A stretch of DNA of 35,523 nt from positions 1-35,523 of the forward strand of contig JALTGP010000065.1 of assembly GCA_027076905.1 (NCBI GenBank). Reading direction: 5' to 3'. The notes below the pieces were generated by a model. The model did not search any database, had not been told where the DNA came from, and saw only the letters and a list, made by a program, of their open reading frames with translations. This document shows, in pieces, positions 6,745-15,504 of this stretch. The stretch is from Campylobacteraceae bacterium (GTDB lineage: Bacteria > Campylobacterota > Campylobacteria > Campylobacterales > Sulfurovaceae). Both the position numbers and the translations under genes were made by a program. Position 1 is the first letter of the stretch, and each line of letters begins with the position of its first letter.

Positions 6745-9510
6745 TTAAGCCTCAATTGTGCCAACAACCTCAGCACATCTTTCACAAGGAGATTCTTCAT
6801 CTATTGATGTAAATCTCCAACATCTTGGACACTTGGCTCTTTGTGCTTTATGTACCGTAAATTTCATACCATTAACTTCAAATGAACCAACCTCTTGACC
6901 CTCACAACTTGTTTTAATCTCTGAAACCATAAACCAATCTTCTAAGTTTTTAGCCTCTTTAATATCAAACTCAGAAGTATCTCCTGCTATCTCTAGCTCT
7001 AAAGTAGATTTGATAAGTTTCTCTTTTTTTAGCTTATCAATAGACTCAGAGAATCTACCACGAGCCTCTACAAGAAGTTTATCATCAAAGGCAGTTCCCA
7101 CATCTGGAAGAGCTTGATATACTATATCAAATACACTCTCCATGTCACCTTTTACAATGGTAGGAGCGTAATCTAATACCTCATCTATGGTATAGGTAAG
7201 CACAGGAGCAACCAATGCCATCATAGATTTTGAGATAAGCACCATTGCCGATTGTGTTGACATTCTAGTTGCTGAATTTTGACCATCACAGTAGAGTCTG
7301 TCTTTGGTAATATCCATATAGATACCACTTAGCTCATTAGTTACAAAGTTATTTAACGTTGCAAATCCACGTAAGAAGTCATAATCTTGGAATGAAGCAT
7401 TAACCGAAGCAAATACCTCTGTAGCTTTTGCTAAAATCCATCGGTCTATTTCATTATACTCATTTGGCTCTACAACTCTCTCTAGTCCATCGACATTTGC
7501 CATCAAAAATCTAAAGGTATTTCTTAGTTTTCGGTACTGCTCTGCTGTCTGTTGTAAAATTCCATTAGAGATTTTTAGGTCTGATTGATAATCTGATAAT
7601 GCTACCCAAAGACGCAAAATCTCTGAACCATACTGTTTGATAACCTTTTGAGGTTCTACTCCATTACCCTTAGACTTAGACATTTTTTCCCCTTTACCAT
7701 CAACGGTAAATCCATGAGTAATTAGTCTCTTATAGGGTGATTTTTGATGAAGTGCTGAACTTAAAAGGAGTGAAGTTTGAAACCACCCTCTATGCTGGTC
7801 TGTTCCTTCGATATAGAGTGAGCTTGGATACTCACCAGCATCATAGTTTCCACTCTCTAATACGGCGTTCCATGTCGAACCACTATCAAACCAAACATCT
7901 AAGATATGCTCTATTTTTTCAAGCTCATCAGCTCTGTATTCAGACTCTGGATGAAGTAGTTCACTAATATCCATCTCATACCAAACATCTGTACCTTTCT
8001 CCTCAAATATATCTGCAACAAAGTCTAAAACTTTTTCATCAAAGATAACTTTTTTGGTTGCTTTTACTCTAAAGAATGCGATAGGTACACCCCAGCTTCT
8101 TTGACGAGAGATACACCAGTCGGGTCGTCCCTCTATCATTGGTTTGAGTCTATTTTCTGAACTTTTTGGATAGAACTTGACATCATCTAACGCTTTTAAT
8201 GCACTCTCTCGTAAAGAGTTATCACTATCAACGGGTTTGTCATCTACGGAGATAAACCATTGGTTGGTTGCTCTGTATATAAGTGGTTTTTTGGTTCTCC
8301 AACAGTGTGGATAGGAGTGGGTAAATTTACCAACTTTTAGCAGACTATCACCCAAAAGCTCTAAAATCTTTTCGTTTGCTTTAAAGATGTGCATTCCCAC
8401 AAACTCTTCGGCGTTTGGTAATAGATTTAGTCCTACCACAGATTCATCATAACAACCACGTTCATCAACAGGCATAACCACTTCAAGACCATATTTTAGC
8501 CCTACACGATAATCATCTTCACCATGACCTGGGGCGGTATGGACACACCCCGTACCACCATCCATAAGGACGTGTTCACCCAAGACAATTTTTGAGCTTC
8601 TGCCATTAAGTGGGTTAATGGCTAACATCTTAGCCATTTCATTTGCTGAGATTTTTCTACTGGAATGACCTGAGACCACACCCTCTTCAATCATTGCATC
8701 ATAACGGGCCTCTGCCACGATATGACCGTCATCGGTCAATACATAAATCTCTTCAGGATTCAGTGCAATTCCTGTATTTGATGGAAGTGTCCACGGAGTT
8801 GTAGTCCAGATTACAATTCCTGCTTTACCACTGATATCTAGCTTCTCTTTAGCCATATCTGAAAGCTCAAAGTTTACATACATGGTGTAATCTTCTTTGT
8901 CCTCATACTCCACCTCTGCATCAGCCAATGCAGTTCTCGCAGCCCATGACCAAAAGATAGGTTTGTGACGCTCTACAAGGAGACCTTTTTTTGCTACTTC
9001 ACAAAGCGTTCTGTAGATATTAGCTTCAAATTTGAAATCCATAGTGATATAAGGGTTCTCCCAATCAGCCATAATGCCAAGCTGTTTAAACCCTTTCTTC
9101 TGACCCTCAACTGCTTTTTGTGCTGTAATTCGACAAATCTCACGGAACTTAGAGACAGAGAGAGTCTCTTTTTTAGCTGTACCCATTTTGTCCTCTACTT
9201 TTTGCTCAATTGGAAGTCCATGACAGTCCCATCCTGGGGTCATTCGTACTGATTTACCTTGGAAGTAGTTGTATTTTAAAATAATATCTTTGAGTGTTTT
9301 GTTTAAGGCATGACCGATATGAATATCTCCATTTGCATAGGGAGGACCATCGTGGAGGGTAAATGTTTCAACACCCTCTCTTTTTACTTTCATCTGCTCA
9401 TACATATTAGCATCATACCATGCCTGATATCGTTTTGGCTCATTGTTTGGAAGATTCCCACGCATAGGAAACTTTGTTTTTGGTAGTAGTAGTGTATCTT
9501 TAAATTCCAT
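6745..9510 (-). CDS. ileS: Isoleucyl-tRNA synthetase
   Basis: Class I aminoacyl-tRNA synthetase that charges tRNA-Ile in the cytoplasm. At 921 residues it has the bacterial length. The HIGH motif is at residues 64-67 (PPYANGDIHIGHALNK) and KMSKS at 609-613 (DGKGEKMSKSKGNG). The editing domain lies between them (TTTPWTLPSNTGIALNPEE, GTGCVHTAPGHGEDDY). The C-terminal zinc ribbon is complete with C894, C897, C909 and C912, which marks the eubacterial type. No frameshift or truncation is visible. Its promoter is a TATAAT box about 31 bases upstream. The small membrane-peptide gene follows immediately. Confidence 0.97.
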   Translation of the reverse strand: MEFKDTLLLPKTKFPMRGNLPNNEPKRYQAWYDANMYEQMKVKREGVETFTLHDGPPYANGDIHIGHALNKTLKDIILKYNYFQGKSVRMTPGWDCHGLPIEQKVEDKMGTAKKETLSVSKFREICRITAQKAVEGQKKGFKQLGIMADWENPYITMDFKFEANIYRTLCEVAKKGLLVERHKPIFWSWAARTALADAEVEYEDKEDYTMYVNFELSDMAKEKLDISGKAGIVIWTTTPWTLPSNTGIALNPEEIYVLTDDGHIVAEARYDAMIEEGVVSGHSSRKISANEMAKMLAINPLNGRSSKIVLGEHVLMDGGTGCVHTAPGHGEDDYRVGLKYGLEVVMPVDERGCYDESVVGLNLLPNAEEFVGMHIFKANEKILELLGDSLLKVGKFTHSYPHCWRTKKPLIYRATNQWFISVDDKPVDSDNSLRESALKALDDVKFYPKSSENRLKPMIEGRPDWCISRQRSWGVPIAFFRVKATKKVIFDEKVLDFVADIFEEKGTDVWYEMDISELLHPESEYRADELEKIEHILDVWFDSGSTWNAVLESGNYDAGEYPSSLYIEGTDQHRGWFQTSLLLSSALHQKSPYKRLITHGFTVDGKGEKMSKSKGNGVEPQKVIKQYGSEILRLWVALSDYQSDLKISNGILQQTAEQYRKLRNTFRFLMANVDGLERVVEPNEYNEIDRWILAKATEVFASVNASFQDYDFLRGFATLNNFVTNELSGIYMDITKDRLYCDGQNSATRMSTQSAMVLISKSMMALVAPVLTYTIDEVLDYAPTIVKGDMESVFDIVYQALPDVGTAFDDKLLVEARGRFSESIDKLKKEKLIKSTLELEIAGDTSEFDIKEAKNLEDWFMVSEIKTSCEGQEVGSFEVNGMKFTVHKAQRAKCPRCWRFTSIDEESPCERCAEVVGTIEA

Positions 9511-9540
9511 TAGATTATACCTTATATAATAATTGGTGGG

Positions 9541-9546
9541 ATTATA
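9541..9546 (-). promoter_or_regulatory. Predicted -10 box of ileS
   Basis: On the minus strand GCTATAATCCC lies 31 bases before the ileS ATG, the same core and spacing as the box in front of purU. TAAGG closer to the ATG is the probable ribosome site. Confidence 0.5.
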
Positions 9547-9609
9547 GCTAAAAGATGATTATACTCTGTAGATTTGATTTTTCTTCTTAAGATATATTAT
9601 TTTATGTTC

Positions 9610-9615
9610 TATAAT
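9610..9615 (+). promoter_or_regulatory. Candidate -10 box of the Wzx/Wzy polysaccharide operon
   Basis: GTTCTATAATGTTT in the A+T-rich gap between ileS and the flippase, about 110 bases before the first possible start (9726). A palindrome, CTAAAAT-T-ATTTTAG at 9693-9707, lies between box and start and could be an operator or a weak hairpin. Several other T/A-rich hexamers exist, so the exact promoter is uncertain. Confidence 0.35.
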
Positions 9616-9725
9616 GTTTATATTATGTTATTTCTGCTAAAATGTTAACAACAAAATGAATTAGAAAAAGTTTTTAAATACTAGAATAGTTGCTAAAATT
9701 ATTTTAGGAATTAAAGGAAAAGTTA

Positions 9726-9776
9726 ATGAATAAAATCAAAGTAAAAGATAGTTATGTTAAAAATAGATGTTCTTAA
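9726..9776 (+). other. 16-codon ORF: leader peptide or frameshifted N-terminus of the flippase
   Basis: An ATG at 9726 with a much better ribosome site (AAAGGAAAAG, 3-4 bases upstream) than the flippase ATG at 9754 opens a frame reading MNKIKVKDSYVKNRCS and stopping at 9776. The sequence KVKDSYVKN resembles the usual extreme N-terminus of Wzx/PST flippases, which then continue with a first membrane helix. That continuation (VLKTISLLW) is found in the next frame. Either a one- or two-base indel around 9762-9770 has split the original start from the gene, or this is a short leader peptide whose translation overlaps the flippase start. A sequencing error in an A run (TTAAAAATAG) is possible. Confidence 0.4.
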
Positions 9777-11052
9777 AACTATTTCATTATTGTGGATTAG
9801 CTCTTTAGCTGGTGCTGGATTTGCATTTATTATGCAAGTTATTTTAGCACGCTACCTTACTCCAATTAGTTTTGGAGATTTTGTAGCAGCTTTAGCGACA
9901 ACCACATTATTTGTTCCTCTAGCAGGTTTTGGAATATCTCAGTTTTGGTTAAAGGTGTTTGGTCAAGAAGGTAAAGTGGCTATTCGTTGGTTACCTTCTA
10001 GTTTTAAATTCATTTTACTTAGTACAACTACTGTATTTATTTTATTGATTCTTTGGGCACTATTGGGTCCACATAATATATTTATGAGAAATCTATTGTT
10101 AGCTTTTTCTTTTTATGTATGGGGGCAAGTAGCGATTGAGTTAATAAGTAGCAAATTACAACTTGAAGAGAGATATATGCATCTTGCGTTATGGCAACTT
10201 CTACCACACTTAACAAGATTAGTCCTAATCGTTAGTTTGGTCTTTTTAATGAATGAGATGTTTAATGCCGAAATGGTAGCAGACGTATATGCTGTTGTTG
10301 CAATATTATTTGCAATATCAGGGGGAATACAACTTGTAAATATGGTTAAAGGTAGCTTTGCACTAAAAGGCCACACTATAAATACTACTAAAATAACGTA
10401 TATAAATCCAACTGTATATGAAATAATTACTCAAGCTTGGCCATTTGGATTAGCATCTCTGTTTCATTTAATCTACTTTCAAAGTGATATTATACTCGTA
10501 AAATATCTTAGTGGTAGTGAAGTAGCTGGTTATTATAATGTCTCCTTTACTATTATAGTGGCTATTTATATATTTCCAAGTGTCATCTATCAAAAGTTTT
10601 TACTGCCTAAAATACACCGATGGGCTCATCATGACAGGGAACGTTTTTATACAACATACCGCAAAGGTAACTTTATAATGTTTGTAATTGGTGTCATTGC
10701 AATGGTGCTTATCTGGTTATTATCATCATCGTTAATTCCTATTTTATTTGGAGATAAGTATATTGATGCTGTTGTGTTACTTAATATTTTAGCATTGTCT
10801 ATTCCCATCATTTTTGTTGCTAGTAGTGTTGGAGCAACCTTGGTGACTCAAGAGCATATGAGAAAAAAAGTTAAATATATGGGATTGGTAGCAATTATAA
10901 ACATCATACTAAATATAATACTAATACCTAGTTATGGTGCTATAGGAGCAGCAGTTGCAACAGTAATCAGTAATATCATGCTTTTAATTATTTTTTATTA
11001 TGCCTCCGAAAAAATTGTTTTTAGAGGCATAATAAAAATTAAGGATATTTAA
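9754..11052 (+). CDS. Polysaccharide repeat-unit flippase, Wzx/PST family
   Basis: A 432-residue polytopic inner-membrane protein of the MOP/PST superfamily, expected to flip the lipid-linked repeat unit to the periplasmic face. About 12 hydrophobic helices can be counted. Typical motifs are the N-terminal LARYLTPISFGDF (positively charged loop after helix 1), YFQSDIILVKYLSGSEVAGYYNVSF in the middle, and GAIGAAVATVISNI near the end, all common in RfbX-like proteins. It is the first gene of the operon, one base apart from the next. The start is uncertain: the ATG at 9754 lacks a strong ribosome site and the better one at 9726 is in another frame. Substrate specificity cannot be read from sequence. 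Confidence 0.85.
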   Translation: MLKIDVLKTISLLWISSLAGAGFAFIMQVILARYLTPISFGDFVAALATTTLFVPLAGFGISQFWLKVFGQEGKVAIRWLPSSFKFILLSTTTVFILLILWALLGPHNIFMRNLLLAFSFYVWGQVAIELISSKLQLEERYMHLALWQLLPHLTRLVLIVSLVFLMNEMFNAEMVADVYAVVAILFAISGGIQLVNMVKGSFALKGHTINTTKITYINPTVYEIITQAWPFGLASLFHLIYFQSDIILVKYLSGSEVAGYYNVSFTIIVAIYIFPSVIYQKFLLPKIHRWAHHDRERFYTTYRKGNFIMFVIGVIAMVLIWLLSSSLIPILFGDKYIDAVVLLNILALSIPIIFVASSVGATLVTQEHMRKKVKYMGLVAIINIILNIILIPSYGAIGAAVATVISNIMLLIIFYYASEKIVFRGIIKIKDI

Positions 11053-11053
11053 A

Positions 11054-12052
11054 ATGAATATAATTTGGAAGAGTATAAGACCATATGGAAGAGTATTAAA
11101 AGCCCTAGAAGGGTTCATGTATGATTTAAAACGTTTTTATAAATATGCTGGTTGGCGTATTAATATGAGTGATAAAGATGTTAGAAATTACTATAGTGTT
11201 AAAGTTTATCATAGTCTTGAAAAAAGTTTAAGTTATAAAAATAGGAACATTGGTTCTGGATGGACAGATGCTTTTTTAATTCTAGAAGCGATTGAATATG
11301 CATTAAAAAGTAAAGAGATAGCTTTTCATGATTATTTGGCTTATGAGAGACTTATACAATTTATTAATCATCCTGATAATGCAAATACAGAAAATGCAAA
11401 AAAGATTCGTTCAAGACTAAAAGAGACTAAATATTTTCAAAATAGAGAAACAACACCTGCAACATTTAATTATAAGGAGAGTGACTATCAAAAAGGCATC
11501 TTGTCTAAACCTGAAGATTTTTTCTTTTCTAGATTTTCTTTAAGAGAATTTAAAGATGAAATAGTTGATGAAGACATTATTAAACATGCAGTTAAATTGG
11601 CAATAAAATCTCCATCGGTTTGTAATAGACAGCCTTGGCATATATACCATATCACTGATAAAATTACCAAAGAAAAAGCTTTAAAATATCAAGCTGGTAA
11701 CCGTGGATTTGGAGATAAAATCCCAAATTTGATTATAGTTACTACGGATTTAAGAGCTTTTATTGCAGGGCAAGAGCATTATCAACACTGGATTGATGGT
11801 GGGATGTTCTCTATGTCATTTATTTGGGCCTTGCATTCACTTGGTATTGCATCATGCTGTTTAAATTGGAGTCAATCCCCCTCTAATGATAAGGCATTTA
11901 GAAAATTAATAAATATACATCCAGCACATACTATTAGCATGATGATAGCTGTTGGAAAACCTGATACTGAGAATATTGTATGCTCATCCAAAAGACGACC
12001 TCTACAGGAAGTGTATACCTTTATAGATAGTAATAAAGGAGAAGAAGGATGA
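11054..12052 (+). CDS. Nitroreductase-family protein with N-terminal extension
   Basis: A 332-residue protein in which the C-terminal half is a flavin-dependent nitroreductase fold: SRFSLREFKDE (phosphate-contacting arginine start), SPSVCNRQPWHIY (typical NRQPW FMN-binding segment) and a C-terminal GKPD followed by KRRPLQE. The first 150 residues are charged, mainly helical and not recognised; they hold a second conserved-looking segment (YYSVKVYHSLEKSLSY). Nitroreductase-like proteins of this build recur in polysaccharide loci next to pyruvyl transferases, but I know of no demonstrated role there; an FMN-dependent redox step or a sugar-modifying function is inference. It overlaps the next gene by ATGA, so the two are translationally coupled. 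Confidence 0.75.
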   Translation: MNIIWKSIRPYGRVLKALEGFMYDLKRFYKYAGWRINMSDKDVRNYYSVKVYHSLEKSLSYKNRNIGSGWTDAFLILEAIEYALKSKEIAFHDYLAYERLIQFINHPDNANTENAKKIRSRLKETKYFQNRETTPATFNYKESDYQKGILSKPEDFFFSRFSLREFKDEIVDEDIIKHAVKLAIKSPSVCNRQPWHIYHITDKITKEKALKYQAGNRGFGDKIPNLIIVTTDLRAFIAGQEHYQHWIDGGMFSMSFIWALHSLGIASCCLNWSQSPSNDKAFRKLINIHPAHTISMMIAVGKPDTENIVCSSKRRPLQEVYTFIDSNKGEEG

Positions 12053-13152
12053 AAATAGGATTAATTACAATTCATAATGCAAATAACTATGGTGCAGTAC
12101 TTCAAACCTTTGCTTTGGTCAAAGTTCTTTCTACTTATGGCGATGTAGAGGTTATTAATTATAATAATCGGCATATATCTAGAGATTCTGATCTTATACG
12201 ATTTTATCCGTCAATCCATGGATTATTAGGAACAGGAAAAGATATCTTTCGTATTATACCAAGACGCAAAGCTATTGGAAAGTTTCTAGAATTTATAAGT
12301 ACATATTTAAATACTACAAAACTTTATAGTAAGGTGGAACTCAAACAAAATAAATTAGATAAATTTGACATCTATATATCAGGGAGTGATCAAATTTGGA
12401 ATCCAGTATGTGTGAGTCGTGATAACTTGCTTGATCCAATCTATTTTTGTGATTTTACATCTTCTGGAAAAAAGAAAATATCATACGCCTCTAGTTTGGG
12501 TGCTCATCAGTTTTCTTCATCTGAAAAACGACAGCTAAAAATGTATTTAAAAGATTTTACTCATATTTCTGTACGTGAAAAAGATGCTCAACTATTTTTG
12601 AATGATCTATTGCCTTTGGAAGTTGAATATGTTTTAGATCCTACTCTATTACTATCTAAGCAAGAATGGTTAGATAGTTTTAAAATCAAAAAAAATGACT
12701 CAAGTGAAAAATATATTCTTTTATATTCAGTACCAAAAAGTAAATTATTAGGTAAAACAGTTGATTATATTTCTAAAAAACTAAACATGAAAGTTATTGC
12801 AATTAATCAAAGTCTAACCACTGGTGCAAAAGTTACTCAACAAATAAGAGATGCGGGACCTATTGATTTTTTAACTTATTTTTCATCAGCTTCTTTTGTA
12901 ATTACAGATTCTTTTCATGGAACATGTTTTGCCTTGAATTTTGGTATTCCATTTGTATCTGTCTCTGCTGGAAAAAATATCAATAGAGTTCAAAGTCTTT
13001 TATCTATTGTTGGATTAGAACATATGATATTAAAAGAAGAAAAACAATTAAAAGAGATGAATTTTAAAATAGATTTTAGTTCAGCTCATGAAAAACTAAA
13101 AAAAGCAAAAGAGGAGTCTCAAAACTACCTCTCAAGAGCTGTACAAGGTTAA
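12049..13152 (+). CDS. Polysaccharide pyruvyl transferase family protein (CsaB/WcaK-like)
   Basis: A 367-residue cytoplasmic or membrane-associated enzyme expected to transfer a pyruvate ketal from phosphoenolpyruvate onto a sugar of the repeat unit. The start MKIGLITIHNANNYGAVLQ is the signature of the family (PF04230), and further motifs are YISGSDQIWNP, KKISYASSLG, SVREKDAQ, VLDPTLLL, and the C-terminal TDSFHGTCFALNFGIPFVSV, where a histidine and serine lie in the probable nucleotide/PEP site. Complete length. Coupled by ATGA overlap to the nitroreductase upstream and followed almost directly by the polymerase. Some members act as glycosyltransferases, so the donor is not certain. Confidence 0.85.
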   Translation: MKIGLITIHNANNYGAVLQTFALVKVLSTYGDVEVINYNNRHISRDSDLIRFYPSIHGLLGTGKDIFRIIPRRKAIGKFLEFISTYLNTTKLYSKVELKQNKLDKFDIYISGSDQIWNPVCVSRDNLLDPIYFCDFTSSGKKKISYASSLGAHQFSSSEKRQLKMYLKDFTHISVREKDAQLFLNDLLPLEVEYVLDPTLLLSKQEWLDSFKIKKNDSSEKYILLYSVPKSKLLGKTVDYISKKLNMKVIAINQSLTTGAKVTQQIRDAGPIDFLTYFSSASFVITDSFHGTCFALNFGIPFVSVSAGKNINRVQSLLSIVGLEHMILKEEKQLKEMNFKIDFSSAHEKLKKAKEESQNYLSRAVQG

Positions 13153-13153
13153 T

Positions 13154-14356
13154 ATGATGATTTTCTCTAGCTATTACAAAATAATAATAATAATGCTTAG
13201 TATATTATTCTTACCATCATTTGTTTATGTGGCTTTACAATCTTCATCATTGGCATTAGGTCTTCTTATTGGCTTTGGAATATGTTTAATTTTGGTTGGT
13301 AAGAATAAAATTCCTAAAATTAAAAATGAATTTGCTTATCTTTTATTTTGCTTGTTCCTTCTACAATTTTTATATTCATTATTGATGGGAGAAAGCATAG
13401 CATATGATAAGCAGTTACTTTCATTTGTAATGTTGATATTGATGTTTATTAGTTCTGCTTTTTATTCAATGGAAATACAAAAAGTTTCAGATGAAAATCT
13501 AATATCTTTTTTTAAAATATTATCTTTAAGTATTCTTTTTTTAGGTTTTCTTTCACAGTTTGTAAGTGTATCTTTTTTAAATTATTCAAGTTTCTCAAAA
13601 GCAGTTTTCCCTTATTCTGAACCTAGTCATTATGTTTTGGCGAGTGGAGGAATACTACTTGCTACTGGTTTCTTTGTGAGTTCTATACAAAGAGTATTAT
13701 TATTAATCTCTTTAATATTTTTAACTATAAAATTTCCAAGTACATTATTACTGTTTTTATCAATTATTATGCTAATAACTTATTATTCATCAGATTTAAA
13801 AAAGGTATTTTTTCTTAGCACACTATTAGTGATTTCCTTTTTATTTATCAATAATAATTTTAAAGAGTTTAGCTATTTTTCGGAGAGATTAGATACCTCT
13901 TCTAGTAATCATAATTTGACAACTTTAGTATATTTACAAGGTGCTGATGATGCATACCAAAGTTTAATTGTAACAGATGGAATAGGTTTAGGATTTCAAA
14001 ATATGGGTGCTTTGCCACCTAGTGATATATCTAAACTTATATACTCTTTATCAGGTCATTATAAAAATCGTAATGATGGAGGTTTTTTAGCCGCAAAAAT
14101 TATTGGTGAGTTTGGGATAATAGGTTTGATGCTTATCATACTCTATATTAAAAAATTATATGAGTCTTTTTCCTTTTTAAGAAAAATAGCTTCAACTAAA
14201 TTAGCTATATATCAAACCAGAAGTTGGCTTATACTTGCTCATTCAATAATCGTTGTGTTTTCTATTGAGATGTTTGTTAGAGGCTATGGTCCTTTTTCAC
14301 CTGGTGTATTTTTAGTTATATTCTCATTGTTTCTTACACAAAAAGGAAAATCATGA
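13154..14356 (+). CDS. Wzy-like polysaccharide polymerase (O-antigen ligase/polymerase type)
   Basis: A 400-residue integral membrane protein with about 10-12 hydrophobic helices and one larger periplasmic loop in the second half (about 235-305), which holds EFSYFSERLDTSS and the segment GLGFQNMGALPP followed by NRNDGGFLAAKIIGEFGIIGL. This topology and the context between flippase and glycosyltransferase genes identify it as the Wzy polymerase that joins repeat units in the periplasm. Wzy sequences are poorly conserved, so the assignment rests on topology and position. PYSEPSHY between helices is also typical of this group. It overlaps the next gene by ATGA. Base composition is very A+T-rich, as for most wzy genes. 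Confidence 0.7.
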   Translation: MMIFSSYYKIIIIMLSILFLPSFVYVALQSSSLALGLLIGFGICLILVGKNKIPKIKNEFAYLLFCLFLLQFLYSLLMGESIAYDKQLLSFVMLILMFISSAFYSMEIQKVSDENLISFFKILSLSILFLGFLSQFVSVSFLNYSSFSKAVFPYSEPSHYVLASGGILLATGFFVSSIQRVLLLISLIFLTIKFPSTLLLFLSIIMLITYYSSDLKKVFFLSTLLVISFLFINNNFKEFSYFSERLDTSSSNHNLTTLVYLQGADDAYQSLIVTDGIGLGFQNMGALPPSDISKLIYSLSGHYKNRNDGGFLAAKIIGEFGIIGLMLIILYIKKLYESFSFLRKIASTKLAIYQTRSWLILAHSIIVVFSIEMFVRGYGPFSPGVFLVIFSLFLTQKGKS

Positions 14357-15504
14357 AAATAATTTTAATCAATGCACTAGGTATTCAAGACTCTGGGGGT
14401 ATAACAGTTTTAGAAAAAATGCTTCTAGAGTGCGTGGTCAAAGTTAAGTATAAATATTATATTTTTGTTTATGAACATTCAAATATTGATAATCTCATTT
14501 TAGAATTTACGCATTATAAAAGTCTTGTTTTTATAAAAATACAAAACAGAGGGATCGTTCATAGACTATATGTTGAAAATTTATATTTTAGTACTTTTGT
14601 AAAAGAAAAATCTATCTCTTTAATCTATAACTTTTCGGGGAGTAACCAGTTTATAACAAAAATACCTTCACTGGTGAAAGTTCAAAACCTAATGTTTTAT
14701 TCTAAGAAGCTAGATGAAGTCTATAAAAGCTCTAATCTTCTAAAACTTTGGGTTAAGCAAATCTGGTTGAAAAGAGTTATGTTCCTATCAATGTTAAAAC
14801 GAAGTACTTATATAGAGATTCAATCAGAGCACGTAAAAAATTCTTTGGAAGAGTTTATAAACGTTAAAGATAAAATATTTTACCTCAAAAATGACTTTTC
14901 TGCTGATAAACAAAATTTTAAAATTCCTAAAAATTATGACCTAGGAAAGAAACTTACATTTTTGTATATAGTTGGTCCACATTTCTCTTTTCCACACAAA
15001 AATATTCAAGATTTTGTAAAAGCCATGAGTACCCTTAAAGAGTCAGGTAAGGATTTTAATATTAAAATAACATTAAGCTTTGAAGAGATTAACAGTAGCC
15101 CATTGTGGAAGAGTTCGCTGAATGAGAATACTATTTTTACAGGTTACTTAAAAAATAAATATGAAATTCAAGCACTGTTTCAGGATAATACAGTTCTCGT
15201 TTCTACATCAATAATTGAAACACTTGGGTTACACGTTATAGAAGGTATTCAAAATGGTATTTTGTGTATTGCTCCTAATGAGTTTTATTCTAAGTCAGTT
15301 TATGGTGAGGAGTTATTAAAATATAAATTATTTGATGTAGAGATGTTGAACTATATTATTTCAAACATCTATACAATGACGGAAAAAGAGATACAAGCAA
15401 AAAATCAAAGTATACAAACATATATGATAAAAAATGAAGCTAACAAGTTTTATAATGTTGTAAATATATTTGATAAAATATTAGAGAAAGAAAATAATGT
15501 TTAA
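14353..15504 (+). CDS. Glycosyltransferase, GT4-like
   Basis: A 383-residue GT-B glycosyltransferase acting at the cytoplasmic face on the lipid-linked repeat unit. The N-terminus KIILINALGIQDSGGITVLEK carries the glycine-rich acceptor-side loop. The C-terminal donor domain has FLYIVGPHFSFPHKN and the E-x7-E motif in ETLGLHVIEG, which defines the retaining GT4 class. Sugar and linkage cannot be read from the sequence. It overlaps wzy at its start by four bases and fnlA at its end by eight bases. The protein is rich in lysine and isoleucine, in keeping with the low G+C of this operon. Confidence 0.8.
   Translation: MKIILINALGIQDSGGITVLEKMLLECVVKVKYKYYIFVYEHSNIDNLILEFTHYKSLVFIKIQNRGIVHRLYVENLYFSTFVKEKSISLIYNFSGSNQFITKIPSLVKVQNLMFYSKKLDEVYKSSNLLKLWVKQIWLKRVMFLSMLKRSTYIEIQSEHVKNSLEEFINVKDKIFYLKNDFSADKQNFKIPKNYDLGKKLTFLYIVGPHFSFPHKNIQDFVKAMSTLKESGKDFNIKITLSFEEINSSPLWKSSLNENTIFTGYLKNKYEIQALFQDNTVLVSTSIIETLGLHVIEGIQNGILCIAPNEFYSKSVYGEELLKYKLFDVEMLNYIISNIYTMTEKEIQAKNQSIQTYMIKNEANKFYNVVNIFDKILEKENNV

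Noticed and set aside
8965-9252. 95-codon plus-strand open frame opposite ileS, and similar frames at 7737-7967, 10113-10376, 15743-16039, 26118-26512 and 29507-30671
   Set aside because: All lie on the opposite strand of, or in another frame within, clearly coding genes, lack ribosome sites and have no recognisable domains; they are shadows of the real genes.
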